Below, one piece after another: positions 1 to 9,700 of a stretch of 16,441 nt of DNA. A program made the position numbers and the translations under genes. The stretch's first letter is position 1. The number at the start of each line of letters is the position of its first letter. The notes beneath the pieces were generated by a model. That model ran no database searches. It saw only the letters and a program-made list of their open reading frames with translations, and had not been told where the DNA came from. The stretch is from VMCP01 sp964645755 (GTDB lineage Bacteria; Bacteroidota; Bacteroidia; NS11-12g; UBA955), in assembly GCA_964645755.1 (NCBI GenBank), contig CAZYBT010000055.1, positions 1 to 16,441 on the forward strand, given 5' to 3'.

Positions 1-21
1 TTTTTGTAAACTTGTCAGTCA

Positions 22-3000
22 ATGTCGCAAGTAATTCGATATAAATCAATTAACACCACAGATAATCAATGGATTAGTCGGTTTTTTAGCCGCAATTTCA
101 AATCATGGTTGAGCCTATTTCTGTTTGGATTTATCTCATTTTCAATAGGGATTTCTAAAAATACCAATAATTTGGTATTTTTTAATAAAGCCGAAAAAAG
201 CAGTATTTTGGAATCCTCGAATCAGATGTTTTCCATTGACGGTTGCGATTCTTTAGTTGCTAAATTGATTGCAATTACTGCTGATACACAATGCGTCCAA
301 GGAAACTCTTTTGAAATTCAAAATCTGAGCTTTGATTCTTCGGGACAGAATTTAACATATGGCTGGTATGTCAACAACAATCTGTCTTCAACCGATACCA
401 ATTTTCAATACACATTTGTGTCAGGAGGGATTTACAAGGTTGATTTGATTGTACAAAACGATAGTGGTTGCAAGGATACGGTTTCTAAGATGCTGTATGT
501 AGAGGAGATTCATCCGATAATCGGCAAGAATTCGGCCATTTCACAGTGTTTGGGGAATAACTTTTTTAGTTTTTCGGACAGCACGGCTTCGCCAATACAA
601 TACAGCCGTAATTGGAAATACAATCAAAGTACAATTTCAAGCAATCTCAATTTGGTTCAGTCATTTTCTCAAGTAACAGATTCGTCGGAGTTGAAATTGG
701 AATTGTTAACAGTGAAAGGCTGTTTGTTCGACACTTCGTTAACCATAAAAATTTATTCCAATGCAACTGCAAACGTAATTAGCTCAACTGGCAATCGATT
801 TTGCGATAATGTGCTCACAAACGACAGTCATTATTTTTTTAAGGCATACGTTGATACGGTATATGTGAACGGGGGATCATCGGCAATGATTTCGGATCAA
901 TATTGGTTATTGGGTGGTGTAGATACTGTGAGAAATGAAAATGCTATCAGCTTTCTTCCAGTAAATTCAGGCAATCATCAAATTTCATACAGGGTAATTA
1001 CAAACAATGGTTGTACAGACGATACCACTTTTGATTTGGTTTACACAACCAAGCCAACAATTAATGTAAGTTTTATTGATAGTGTTTTGTGTTTAAAAGG
1101 GAATCGATTTGAATTAAATAACACATCACAAGCGGGCAATTTAGATACCATCTATGGTGCCATTTATGAGGTATATTCTCCAGGCCATATAGATACTTTT
1201 TATTGGAACATTGGCGAACCCAATGTTAAATTTTCGATGTATGACACGGGGACTTTTAAGGTAAAAACCACGGTAATCACGATTTTTGGATGTTCAGACA
1301 CGGGGAATCGTTTCGCAAAGACATTAGACAACCCGCAAGTCCAAATCCATACCGACAAACAAATCAAGTGTTTTGGAGATGCTAATGATTTCAATCTTTC
1401 TCGTGTTTCTTTTTCTGGGCAAGAGAATTATCTATCACAATGGTATTCAAACCAATCGCTCATAAGCTCAGATACTTCCTTTGCATATACCCAAAATACT
1501 GCTGGACAATATCCTCTAAAATTAAAAATCACATCTAATGAAGGCTGTGTTGATTCTGCATCAGTAACCTTAACAGTTTTGGATGCTCCACAAATCAAGA
1601 TTCAACGCATCAACTTTGATTCTTGTGTGAACAACGATTTGCGTTTAAAGGGAGTTGAGGCTAATGGGCAAAAAATTCAAAGTTATTTATGGAAATTTCC
1701 TGACGGAACACAAAGCACAGACTCTTCTATTTCCAAGAGATTTATAGTTGGTGGATTGAAAGAAATCCAATTGGTTGCAGAAGTTGGATCTAAAAATTGT
1801 GTTGACACAGATACATTAAGAGTTCCATTATTCTCCGCATCAAAGGCTAAAATTTATACATCTAAATTGTCAAGTTGTTTTAAGGGTAATATTTTTACTT
1901 TGAGAGATTCTTCTTCTGCTGTTGGGTCAATGACCAAAAAAGTGAAATGGAACTTTGCTGATGGCACCGATACTATGTTCGTTCCTACGAGCAGTTTCAC
2001 TCAAGTGAAACATAGTTATGCTAATACCGGAAAGTTTAACATTTCACTTACTGTAACAAATCAGTATGGTTGTGTTGATAGTACATTGTCTCAAATTTCA
2101 GTAAATCCCACACCAACTGCAGATTTTACCATAGACAATAACACACAGTGTTTGTCTGACAATATTTTTAATTTTTCTGACCGCAGCATTTCAAATTCTA
2201 TCAACAATGCCTTGAACTATTATTGGAATTTTGGAGATTCAAGTATTTCAGCGTCCGCAAATCCATCAAAAAAGTATAGTAAAGACGGCCAAAAGAATAT
2301 CAGATTTATCGTTTCTAATGCATTCGGTTGTGGGGATACGGCGTATTCAATTGTTCAGGTTATGCCTCAACCTACCGCAAATTTTGGAATTAACAACCCT
2401 TTACAATGTGTAAACAATAATACATTTGTTTATACCGATTCTTCAAAAGTAAAATCTGGTGGCGGAGTTATCAAATTGTCGTGGGACTTTGGAGATGGTT
2501 CAGTTTCAAATAGTAGCAGTGTAACAAAGAAATATTCGAACGTTGGTTTATTCAAGACAAAGTTGTTTGCCACCACTAGTTTTGGATGTATTGATTCTGT
2601 TGAAAAGAACATTCGTTTGATGCCAAAGCCCAAATCGAATTTTTCAATGAATAATGATACTCAATGTTTTGTTGGAAATTCGTTCCAATTTTACAATTCT
2701 AGTTCAATTGTAACGGGTGGAGGTAGTTTGAATTATCTTTGGTCTTTTGGCGATGGGAATACTTCAAACAGTGCTCATCCAAATATTTCGTATTCGAGTT
2801 ATGGCAACTATTCTGTAAAATTAAAAACAACCAGCCAATATGGATGTCTCGATAGTTTGGTTTTACCAATACTAGTGACAGCAAATCCGTTGGTTTCATT
2901 CCAATTTTTGAAGCCTCAAAACCAATGCAACAATACCGATACGTTTAAATTGTTAAATGCCACTCAAACATTGAATGGTACTGGATTATCTTACAAATGG

Positions 3001-6000
3001 GATCTTGGTGATGCAACATACAGTAACAATGTAAACGTTCAGAAGAGTTATAGCGCCGCGGGTAGTTACTTTATCAAACTCATTGTTACCAACAGCATTG
3101 GATGCGTGGATAGCTCAACCAAACAAGTGCAAGTTTATCCGGATCCAGTGGTTGATTTTTCCATTAATAAATCCTCTCAATGTATCAAAAATCAAAATTT
3201 CCAGTTTGTAAACAATTCTTCAGTAGGATTTTCTGGAGGGACATTGACTTACAATTGGAAATATAACGATACACAATTCTCTACAGCCACGAATGCTATC
3301 AAAACTTTTAATACTGTTAGAACTTATGCAATCAAGCTAACTGCAAAAACTTCAAATGGATGCTCAGATTCTGTGACAAAAAATATACAAGTGTTTGCAA
3401 GTCCGAAAGCAGATTTTACTATTTCAAATTCAAATCAATGTTTAAATAACAATCAGTTTAAATTCACCAACAATAGTTTCATCAATGTTGGTACAAATTC
3501 ATACAATTGGTCTTATGGTGATGGCTTGGGTAGCGGACTAAATTCTCCCACAAAAACATATACTTCATATGGAACCTATAAAGTTCTCTTGACAGCAACT
3601 TCAGACAATGGATGTGTTGATACACTTTCAAAGTGGATACAGGTATATTCTCAACCAATGGTGAATATTCAAAAATCTGACAGTGCGAAATGTTTACACA
3701 ACAATAAATTCGATTTCACATCGCTTAGCAGCAATGCCGACAATTCGGGTTTGAAGTACCATTGGACGTTCGGAACTGTTGGCACAGACACAGGTAAAAC
3801 CGTTCAAAAGTCATTTTCTGCTTCAGGAACATATTTGATTAAATTGGTAGTGAACTCAAACAATGGTTGTAAGGATAGTAATTTTACAAATGTTAAAATT
3901 CATCCCCAGCCGCTTCCTTCGTTTAGTTTGAATAATTTGTCACAATGTTTAACGGGTAATTCTTTTACTGCAAGTAATCTGAGTTCCATTACAGGTGGTT
4001 CAACACTCACTTATGGCTGGAAGTTTGGCAATGGAAAATCTGATGTAAGTACAAATCCGACATGGAATTATTTAAACAGCGGAACATACACCGTAACCTT
4101 GTACGCGAATTCAGTGTTTTTATGTACGGATAGTACGAAAAAAACCATCGTTGTTAATCCTAATCCTTCTGTACTCTTTTCGATTTCTGATACTGCCCAA
4201 TGCTTAAAGAACAACGATTTTAAACTCAACAATCTATCTACGATTAGCAGTGGAACGCTTTATCATTTTTGGGATTTTGGGAATACGCAAAAATCAAGCG
4301 GTTTAAGTCCATCTGTGACATATGCCTCTGAGGGGGGTTATAACATTAAACTTGTTACCAAAAGTTCTGTTGGATGTGCCGATTCAATGACTAAAAAAAT
4401 CACTGTTTTTGCCCAACCAAAATCAAGTTTCACTGTGAATAACCAAATGCAATGTTTGAAAGGAAATTATTTTCAATTTACAAACGGTTCTAATATTTCA
4501 CAGGGTACATTAACCTATAAATGGGCTTTTGGCGATACGACCTCAAGCTCACTTCAGAATCCTATGAAATCTTACAACTTTGCTTCGAATAAAGCGGTAA
4601 AATTGGTGGCATCGAGCAATAAAGGTTGTAAAGATTCGATGATCATAGGATTGGCCATAAAACCTAATCCTAAAGCGCGTTTCTACATGAATGATTCAAT
4701 TCAATGTTTAAAGGGTAATGATTTTATTTTTTACAACAATTCTGCGTTGTCTGATGGGAAAATGGTGGCAAATTGGAATTTTGGAGATAATAGCATACAA
4801 TCAAATTTCATTGGCCGTTACACTTACGCATCTGCTGGTTATTACAAGGTATTACTCACAATGATAACCAACAATAACTGTACAGATACAGTTTCAAAAT
4901 TTGTTAAAATCACCGAACAACCCATTGTACAGTTTTCAACGAACCAAACGAATGTATGTTTTAAAGGGAATATTTTCAAAACAGATAATTCCTCCGTTTA
5001 TAATGGTACCGAATCTGTGAATTACTTCTGGCGTTTTTCTGATGGAACAACATCTTCGCAATTTGGTCCAGTGAAATCATTTGACACAGATGGTGCGAAA
5101 TCAATTACCTTAATTGGTACTACCTCTGAGGGTTGCGCTGATTCGTTTGTGAAAAAGATTATTGTTTTTCCTCAAGGTAAATCAAGTGTTCAGTTTTTTG
5201 ATACCCTTCAATGTCTTAAAGGAAATAAGTTCACATTTGGAAATCAATCTAGATTGGAAGGTGAAAGGTTTGCAATCTTATCTTGGGATTTTGGTGATGG
5301 CACTATTGATACTGTGTTATCTGTTAAACCTGTGACATATGAATATTACGACACGGGATTGTTCAGAGTTGAACTCACTACAACTACTGAAAATTTATGT
5401 GAAGACAAAAGCTTTGGATTTGTTCGTGTTGTTCCAATGCCAGATGCTCAGTTTAGGCAATCAGGAAACTCATATTGTCAAAACGACCAAAAATTTGAAT
5501 TTTGGGCGGCTCCTAGTCCTTCTAATATCATATCCAAAAAATGGCTTCTTGATAAAAAGGAATTTGATCAAACAGATACTTTAAAATATTCATTCGAACT
5601 TCCTGGGAAATATAAAGTCAGTTACATTCAAACCACGAACTTTGGATGCAGCGACACTGCGACATCAAAGGTTATTGTGAATGAAGCCCCATTGGCAAGA
5701 ATCTTGTCAGACAAAGTAGAACAGTGTTTGGAATCGAATAAATTTTATTTTACCAATTTGTCATCTGGAAATTCTATTCCCGAAGAAAGTTGGATTTTCC
5801 ATGATGGACCATATTTAGATTTAAGAACTGGAAGCTCACAAGAATTGGTGTACGAATATTCTGGCAAACATCTCGTTGAACTCATTGTTGAAAATGATTC
5901 ATCTTGTATTGACACTGCGTCAACGTACATAACTGTGAACCCGTTCCCTGAAGCAAACATTCAAATTCCAAGCGTCTGTCAGAATACAAGTTCACTCATT

Positions 6001-6726
6001 CGAGCAAACGCGAGTATTGTTTCTGGAAATATTTCAACCTACGAATGGAATCTTGGTGATGGCAGAAATACAACCGATTCTCTGCCTCTGCATCGCTACA
6101 ATTACCCAGGAAAATATTATGTGAATTTAACCTTGAAGTCAGATAAAGGATGTATTTCAAAACACCTAGATTCTACTGTAATTTATCCAAACCCAATAGC
6201 TCGAATCGCTGTTTTGACGCCAAGGGCAACTATTTTGCAGGATACCATACATTTCATGGATTCGAGTGACAATGCTGTGAGCTATGAATGGAATTTTGGA
6301 GATCCACTTGGTTCTTATAGTTATGAGTTATCTCCGAAGAATAAATATACAGATACAGGTGATTTCGATGTGCAATTGATTGTAACCTCAGCCGATGGTT
6401 GTATGGATACAACTACGAAAACAGTGAGGGTTTGGCCAGACTTCAATTTATTATTCCCAACAGCTTTTAGTCCCAATCAAGATGGAATCAACGATGATTA
6501 CAATGTGGTTGGTCACTTCCATTCAATACGCGATTTTTCAATGACAATTTTTGATCCGCATGGATTGAAAGTTTTTGAAACAAATGAAATTACACAAGCT
6601 TGGAATGGCACATTGATGAACAATGGATCTGTTGTTCCAAGTGCCAATTACGAAGTCATTGTGAGAATAAGAGACATTTATAACAAACAATTCAGTTTCA
6701 CTAAAAAAATCAGTTTAATTAGATGA
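22..6726 (+). CDS. Giant PKD-repeat surface protein with T9SS type B C-terminal signal
   Basis: Predicted cell-surface adhesin or filament protein of 2234 residues, exported by Sec and then the type IX system. The start is firm: an in-frame TAA lies at 7-9 and this is the first ATG after it. Residues 1-28 form a long polar/basic n-region, followed by a hydrophobic segment at about 29-45 (signal sequence). From about residue 85 to 2142 the protein is a run of about 24 PKD-like units of roughly 85 residues. Typical marks are a W-x-F-G-D-G-like core, a Y..G.Y.VKL strand and a closing G-C-x-D-S/T. Units 1-23 each carry two cysteines; the last lacks the first one. Residues 2143-2234 are a CHU_C/type B sorting domain (FPTAFSPNQDGIND, then a WNG motif). 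No catalytic domain is visible. It is the first gene of the operon and overlaps the next by 4 bases. Ligand and exact role are unknown. The family assignment is very secure; 'adhesin' is inferred from architecture. Confidence 0.95.
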   Translation: MSQVIRYKSINTTDNQWISRFFSRNFKSWLSLFLFGFISFSIGISKNTNNLVFFNKAEKSSILESSNQMFSIDGCDSLVAKLIAITADTQCVQGNSFEIQNLSFDSSGQNLTYGWYVNNNLSSTDTNFQYTFVSGGIYKVDLIVQNDSGCKDTVSKMLYVEEIHPIIGKNSAISQCLGNNFFSFSDSTASPIQYSRNWKYNQSTISSNLNLVQSFSQVTDSSELKLELLTVKGCLFDTSLTIKIYSNATANVISSTGNRFCDNVLTNDSHYFFKAYVDTVYVNGGSSAMISDQYWLLGGVDTVRNENAISFLPVNSGNHQISYRVITNNGCTDDTTFDLVYTTKPTINVSFIDSVLCLKGNRFELNNTSQAGNLDTIYGAIYEVYSPGHIDTFYWNIGEPNVKFSMYDTGTFKVKTTVITIFGCSDTGNRFAKTLDNPQVQIHTDKQIKCFGDANDFNLSRVSFSGQENYLSQWYSNQSLISSDTSFAYTQNTAGQYPLKLKITSNEGCVDSASVTLTVLDAPQIKIQRINFDSCVNNDLRLKGVEANGQKIQSYLWKFPDGTQSTDSSISKRFIVGGLKEIQLVAEVGSKNCVDTDTLRVPLFSASKAKIYTSKLSSCFKGNIFTLRDSSSAVGSMTKKVKWNFADGTDTMFVPTSSFTQVKHSYANTGKFNISLTVTNQYGCVDSTLSQISVNPTPTADFTIDNNTQCLSDNIFNFSDRSISNSINNALNYYWNFGDSSISASANPSKKYSKDGQKNIRFIVSNAFGCGDTAYSIVQVMPQPTANFGINNPLQCVNNNTFVYTDSSKVKSGGGVIKLSWDFGDGSVSNSSSVTKKYSNVGLFKTKLFATTSFGCIDSVEKNIRLMPKPKSNFSMNNDTQCFVGNSFQFYNSSSIVTGGGSLNYLWSFGDGNTSNSAHPNISYSSYGNYSVKLKTTSQYGCLDSLVLPILVTANPLVSFQFLKPQNQCNNTDTFKLLNATQTLNGTGLSYKWDLGDATYSNNVNVQKSYSAAGSYFIKLIVTNSIGCVDSSTKQVQVYPDPVVDFSINKSSQCIKNQNFQFVNNSSVGFSGGTLTYNWKYNDTQFSTATNAIKTFNTVRTYAIKLTAKTSNGCSDSVTKNIQVFASPKADFTISNSNQCLNNNQFKFTNNSFINVGTNSYNWSYGDGLGSGLNSPTKTYTSYGTYKVLLTATSDNGCVDTLSKWIQVYSQPMVNIQKSDSAKCLHNNKFDFTSLSSNADNSGLKYHWTFGTVGTDTGKTVQKSFSASGTYLIKLVVNSNNGCKDSNFTNVKIHPQPLPSFSLNNLSQCLTGNSFTASNLSSITGGSTLTYGWKFGNGKSDVSTNPTWNYLNSGTYTVTLYANSVFLCTDSTKKTIVVNPNPSVLFSISDTAQCLKNNDFKLNNLSTISSGTLYHFWDFGNTQKSSGLSPSVTYASEGGYNIKLVTKSSVGCADSMTKKITVFAQPKSSFTVNNQMQCLKGNYFQFTNGSNISQGTLTYKWAFGDTTSSSLQNPMKSYNFASNKAVKLVASSNKGCKDSMIIGLAIKPNPKARFYMNDSIQCLKGNDFIFYNNSALSDGKMVANWNFGDNSIQSNFIGRYTYASAGYYKVLLTMITNNNCTDTVSKFVKITEQPIVQFSTNQTNVCFKGNIFKTDNSSVYNGTESVNYFWRFSDGTTSSQFGPVKSFDTDGAKSITLIGTTSEGCADSFVKKIIVFPQGKSSVQFFDTLQCLKGNKFTFGNQSRLEGERFAILSWDFGDGTIDTVLSVKPVTYEYYDTGLFRVELTTTTENLCEDKSFGFVRVVPMPDAQFRQSGNSYCQNDQKFEFWAAPSPSNIISKKWLLDKKEFDQTDTLKYSFELPGKYKVSYIQTTNFGCSDTATSKVIVNEAPLARILSDKVEQCLESNKFYFTNLSSGNSIPEESWIFHDGPYLDLRTGSSQELVYEYSGKHLVELIVENDSSCIDTASTYITVNPFPEANIQIPSVCQNTSSLIRANASIVSGNISTYEWNLGDGRNTTDSLPLHRYNYPGKYYVNLTLKSDKGCISKHLDSTVIYPNPIARIAVLTPRATILQDTIHFMDSSDNAVSYEWNFGDPLGSYSYELSPKNKYTDTGDFDVQLIVTSADGCMDTTTKTVRVWPDFNLLFPTAFSPNQDGINDDYNVVGHFHSIRDFSMTIFDPHGLKVFETNEITQAWNGTLMNNGSVVPSANYEVIVRIRDIYNKQFSFTKKISLIR
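274..6447 (+). repeat. Array of about 24 PKD-like domain repeats (protein level)
   Basis: The coding sequence repeats with a period of about 85 codons (roughly 255 bases). Each unit opens with a Q-C-L-x-x-N-x-F-like segment, continues to a W-x-F-G-D core and closes with G-C-x-D-S/T and a P-x-P linker. Units 7-20 (about 1860-5440) are closest to the consensus. Units 1-6 and 21-22 are degenerate around the W-x-F-G-D core. Codons for the same residues differ between units (compare the QCLKGN segments near 4448, 4700 and 5210), so the duplications look old rather than recently homogenised. PKD domains are Ig-like beta sandwiches commonly used as spacers or adhesive beads in surface proteins. Confidence 0.92.
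6448..6726 (+). other. T9SS type B C-terminal sorting domain (CHU_C family) of the PKD protein
   Basis: Residues 2143-2234 start LLFPTAF, followed by SPNQDGIND, a beta-rich stretch with a hydrophobic IFD segment, and a W-N-G motif. This matches the CHU_C/gliding-motility C-terminal domain, the type B signal of T9SS cargo. Type B domains such as that of SprB are known to need a PorP/SprF-family partner. One is encoded two genes downstream. Confidence 0.92.
6723..6726 (+). promoter_or_regulatory. ATGA stop/start overlap coupling the two giant genes
   Basis: The ATG of the second giant gene (6723-6725) overlaps the TGA of the first (6724-6726). There is no room for a separate promoter or a spaced ribosome binding site. 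Terminating ribosomes probably re-initiate, which would tie output of the two cargo proteins together. The overlap is directly visible; the coupling is inferred. Confidence 0.75.
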
Positions 6727-9700
6727 TAAGCTGTCAAAAATATTCTGGAAATTACTTGAGAGGTTGGGTATTCTTTTTATTCACCTTCATCTTGACATCA
6801 GGCCTTTTTGCGGCAAGTAGTCCTAAGTTAAGCCTCTTGTCGAAGGCAAGTGAATCCTGTGTGAATTCAAATGATGGAAAAGTTGAATTAAAGGTTACCG
6901 GTGGATCTTCACCTTTCCAATTTAAAATAGTTGGGCAATCATTTCAGTCTTCAAAGAAATTTGACTCATTAGCCCCTGGAACTTATTTATTTTGTGTTGA
7001 AGACGACAAAAGTAAAACCGATACTTTGAGTGTTTACATTGCGCCAGCTTCTAAATTTATACTTTCAGCAGTTACTACTCAACCTAAATGTGCTTTGTCT
7101 GGAACAGGAGCAATTTCTTTGTCTGTGAGTGGCGGCCCCGGTGGATATATCTACAATTGGACTAACAACTCCGGATATACGAGCACGAGTAAAAATATAT
7201 CAAGCTTAAATTCAGGGAGTTACGCTCTCAAAATCACAGATGGGAATGGTTGCAAATTTGATACTACCATACAAATATCACCACTTTACACACTGACTAG
7301 TTCTTTGTCAAAAGGAGATATTAAGTGTTTCGGTTCTGCCGACGGTATGGCGAAATTGAATGTTGTGAGTAGCATTGGACAATTTAATGTTGCTTGGACA
7401 GGTCCGAATAATTACTCTTCAACTTCCACAATCATTACTGGTTTATCGCAAGGAAACTACTCTGTTACAGTTACAGATACAGCCAATTGCACTTCATCTC
7501 ATGCATTCGTAATTTTAATGCCTTCACAATTAAATGTGAACATAAAATCGGTAAAGGATGCCTTGTGTTATAATGGGGCAACTGGTCATATTTTAACTGA
7601 TGTATCTGGAGGTAGAAAACCTTACAATTTTAGTTGGTCGGGACCCTCATCCTATCAATCTAACGATCAAAATATTTTTGATGCAACTTATGGCTTATTC
7701 CAGATCACTGTTACCGATTCTAGTGGTTGCACGGCATCCAGGCAAGCATTTGTATCGGAACCGAGTCAATTATCTGCAAGTTCAAAAATTACCGATGTTA
7801 CCTGCTTCGGTTTGTCGAATGGAAAGATTGAGCAGACCGTAGGAGGTGGCTCTAAACCTTATAGTTATTCTTGGACATCTGGTTTAAAAACAAAAGATAT
7901 CGTTTCATTGAGCGCTGGTACTTACACTGTGGTAATTTCCGACAGTAATGGATGTGTTTTATCAAAAACTTACACGGTTGGTACGCCGCAAGAACTTGAA
8001 CTTGCTTATGTTTCAACAAATGTGAAATGCTTCAACCAGAAAAATGGTAGCTTTACTTTGTTTGGTTCTGGAGGGACATTTCCATGGACGTACAATATCA
8101 CTGGCCCATCGGCATTTTCATCGACAGCTGTCACAAACAAAAACTTGGGTGCGGGTACTTACAAAGCTAAAATTTCAGATGCTAAAGGATGTAAAGATTC
8201 ACAGTTAATTGTGATTACACAACCGCAAATACTTGCAGTTACAAAAAAAGCCATTCAACCTTCTTGTTTTGGATTAAAAGGAGCCTTATCATTGAATGTT
8301 ACTGGCGGTACTTCGCCGTATTCATATGAATGGTTAGATAATTCAGGTGCGTTGTATGCGGCTACTCAAAATGTGGTTTCAGCTGATGTTGGGTCGTATT
8401 CTTACACTGTTTCAGATGCAAATCAATGTACAGTTTTTGATACTATAAAAGTATATCAACCTTCGCAGCTTCAGTTAAGTTTAAAGTCTAGTGTATTCCC
8501 CGTTTGTTTTGCTGACTCTACGGGGCAAATAAAATTAGGAGCTTTGGGTGGATTGAAGCCATATTCGTTTCAGTTAAATGGTCGCCCTTTTCAAAGTGAT
8601 TCACTTTACAAAAATTTACCCAAAGGGGTATATGCTATATCTCTAAGAGACAAAAATTATTGTTCGGACACCATCAATTATTATCTGAAGTATCTGGATA
8701 CAACTAGGCCTTCTATGTCCCTCAAAAAACCAACAATTTTTATTGGGAATTCAGGTTTAGCGGTCTTGCAACTTTCACAAATTGACTCTGGAATCACCGA
8801 TAACTGTGAAATTTCTTCCATTTCCATATCAAAAACTGCATTTAATTGCAACGAAATAGGGATGAACACCGTGAATGTAAAGGCTACAGATTTAAGCGGA
8901 AATGCATTCATTAAAACCACTCAGGTTTTGGTTAAAGATACCGTAAAACCAACACTTCTCTCGCAAAGCGTAAACATTTATTTGAATAATTCAGGGAATG
9001 CAACATTAACAGCCGTTCAAATAAATAAGGGCAGTTACGACAATTGTAAAATTGATTCGGTTTTAATTTCAAAATCTACATTCAATTGTTCTAATCTTGG
9101 TGTCAATCAAATTTTATTCAAGGTAAAAGATAATTCGGGAAATCAATCATCGCAGCTTGTTACAGTGAATGTAATTGATACCGTAAAACCAGTCATTGTA
9201 TATAAAAATGTAAATTGTTATTTGAATTCTTCTGGAATTGGTAAAATAACCGATTCCGATATCAACAATGGTAGTTATGATAATTGTGGAATTGTATCGT
9301 TTAGCGTGAGCCAACAACAGTTTGATTGCAGTGAGATAGGAACAAATTTTGTAACGTTTAAAATTGCCGATCAAGCTGGAAATATAGCAACACAATCAGT
9401 TAAAGTTACGGTCATTGATACTTTTAAACCTACAATAAAGATAAAAACCGTTGCATTGTATTTGAATCAATATGGATACGCTGTTTTGGCACCATCTGAT
9501 TTCGATAATGGCAGTTTTGACAATTGCAAAATTGCGTCTAAAGCCATCAGTAAATCAGTTTTTACTTGTGGTAACTTAGGCAGTAATACAGTGGTTTATA
9601 CGGTTACTGACCCAAGTGGAAATTCAATTCAAACAACAGTGCCTCTTACCGTTTACGACACATCCAAACCGGTGAATAAAACTCGAAATACGTCGGTTTA

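Noticed and set aside
1..21. Promoter upstream of the first gene
   Set aside because: Only 21 bases precede the start codon and no Bacteroidota-type -7/-33 elements can be seen; the promoter, if any, lies outside the window.
292..6447. Phase variation by slippage in the PKD array
   Set aside because: The repeats are diverged at the nucleotide level and there are no long identical tracts or homopolymers at the start, so simple slippage or frequent recombination is unlikely.
6700..6740. Frameshift splitting one larger gene into two giants
   Set aside because: The first protein ends with a complete type B sorting domain and the second starts with a complete signal peptide, so they are separate genes with an ATGA overlap.
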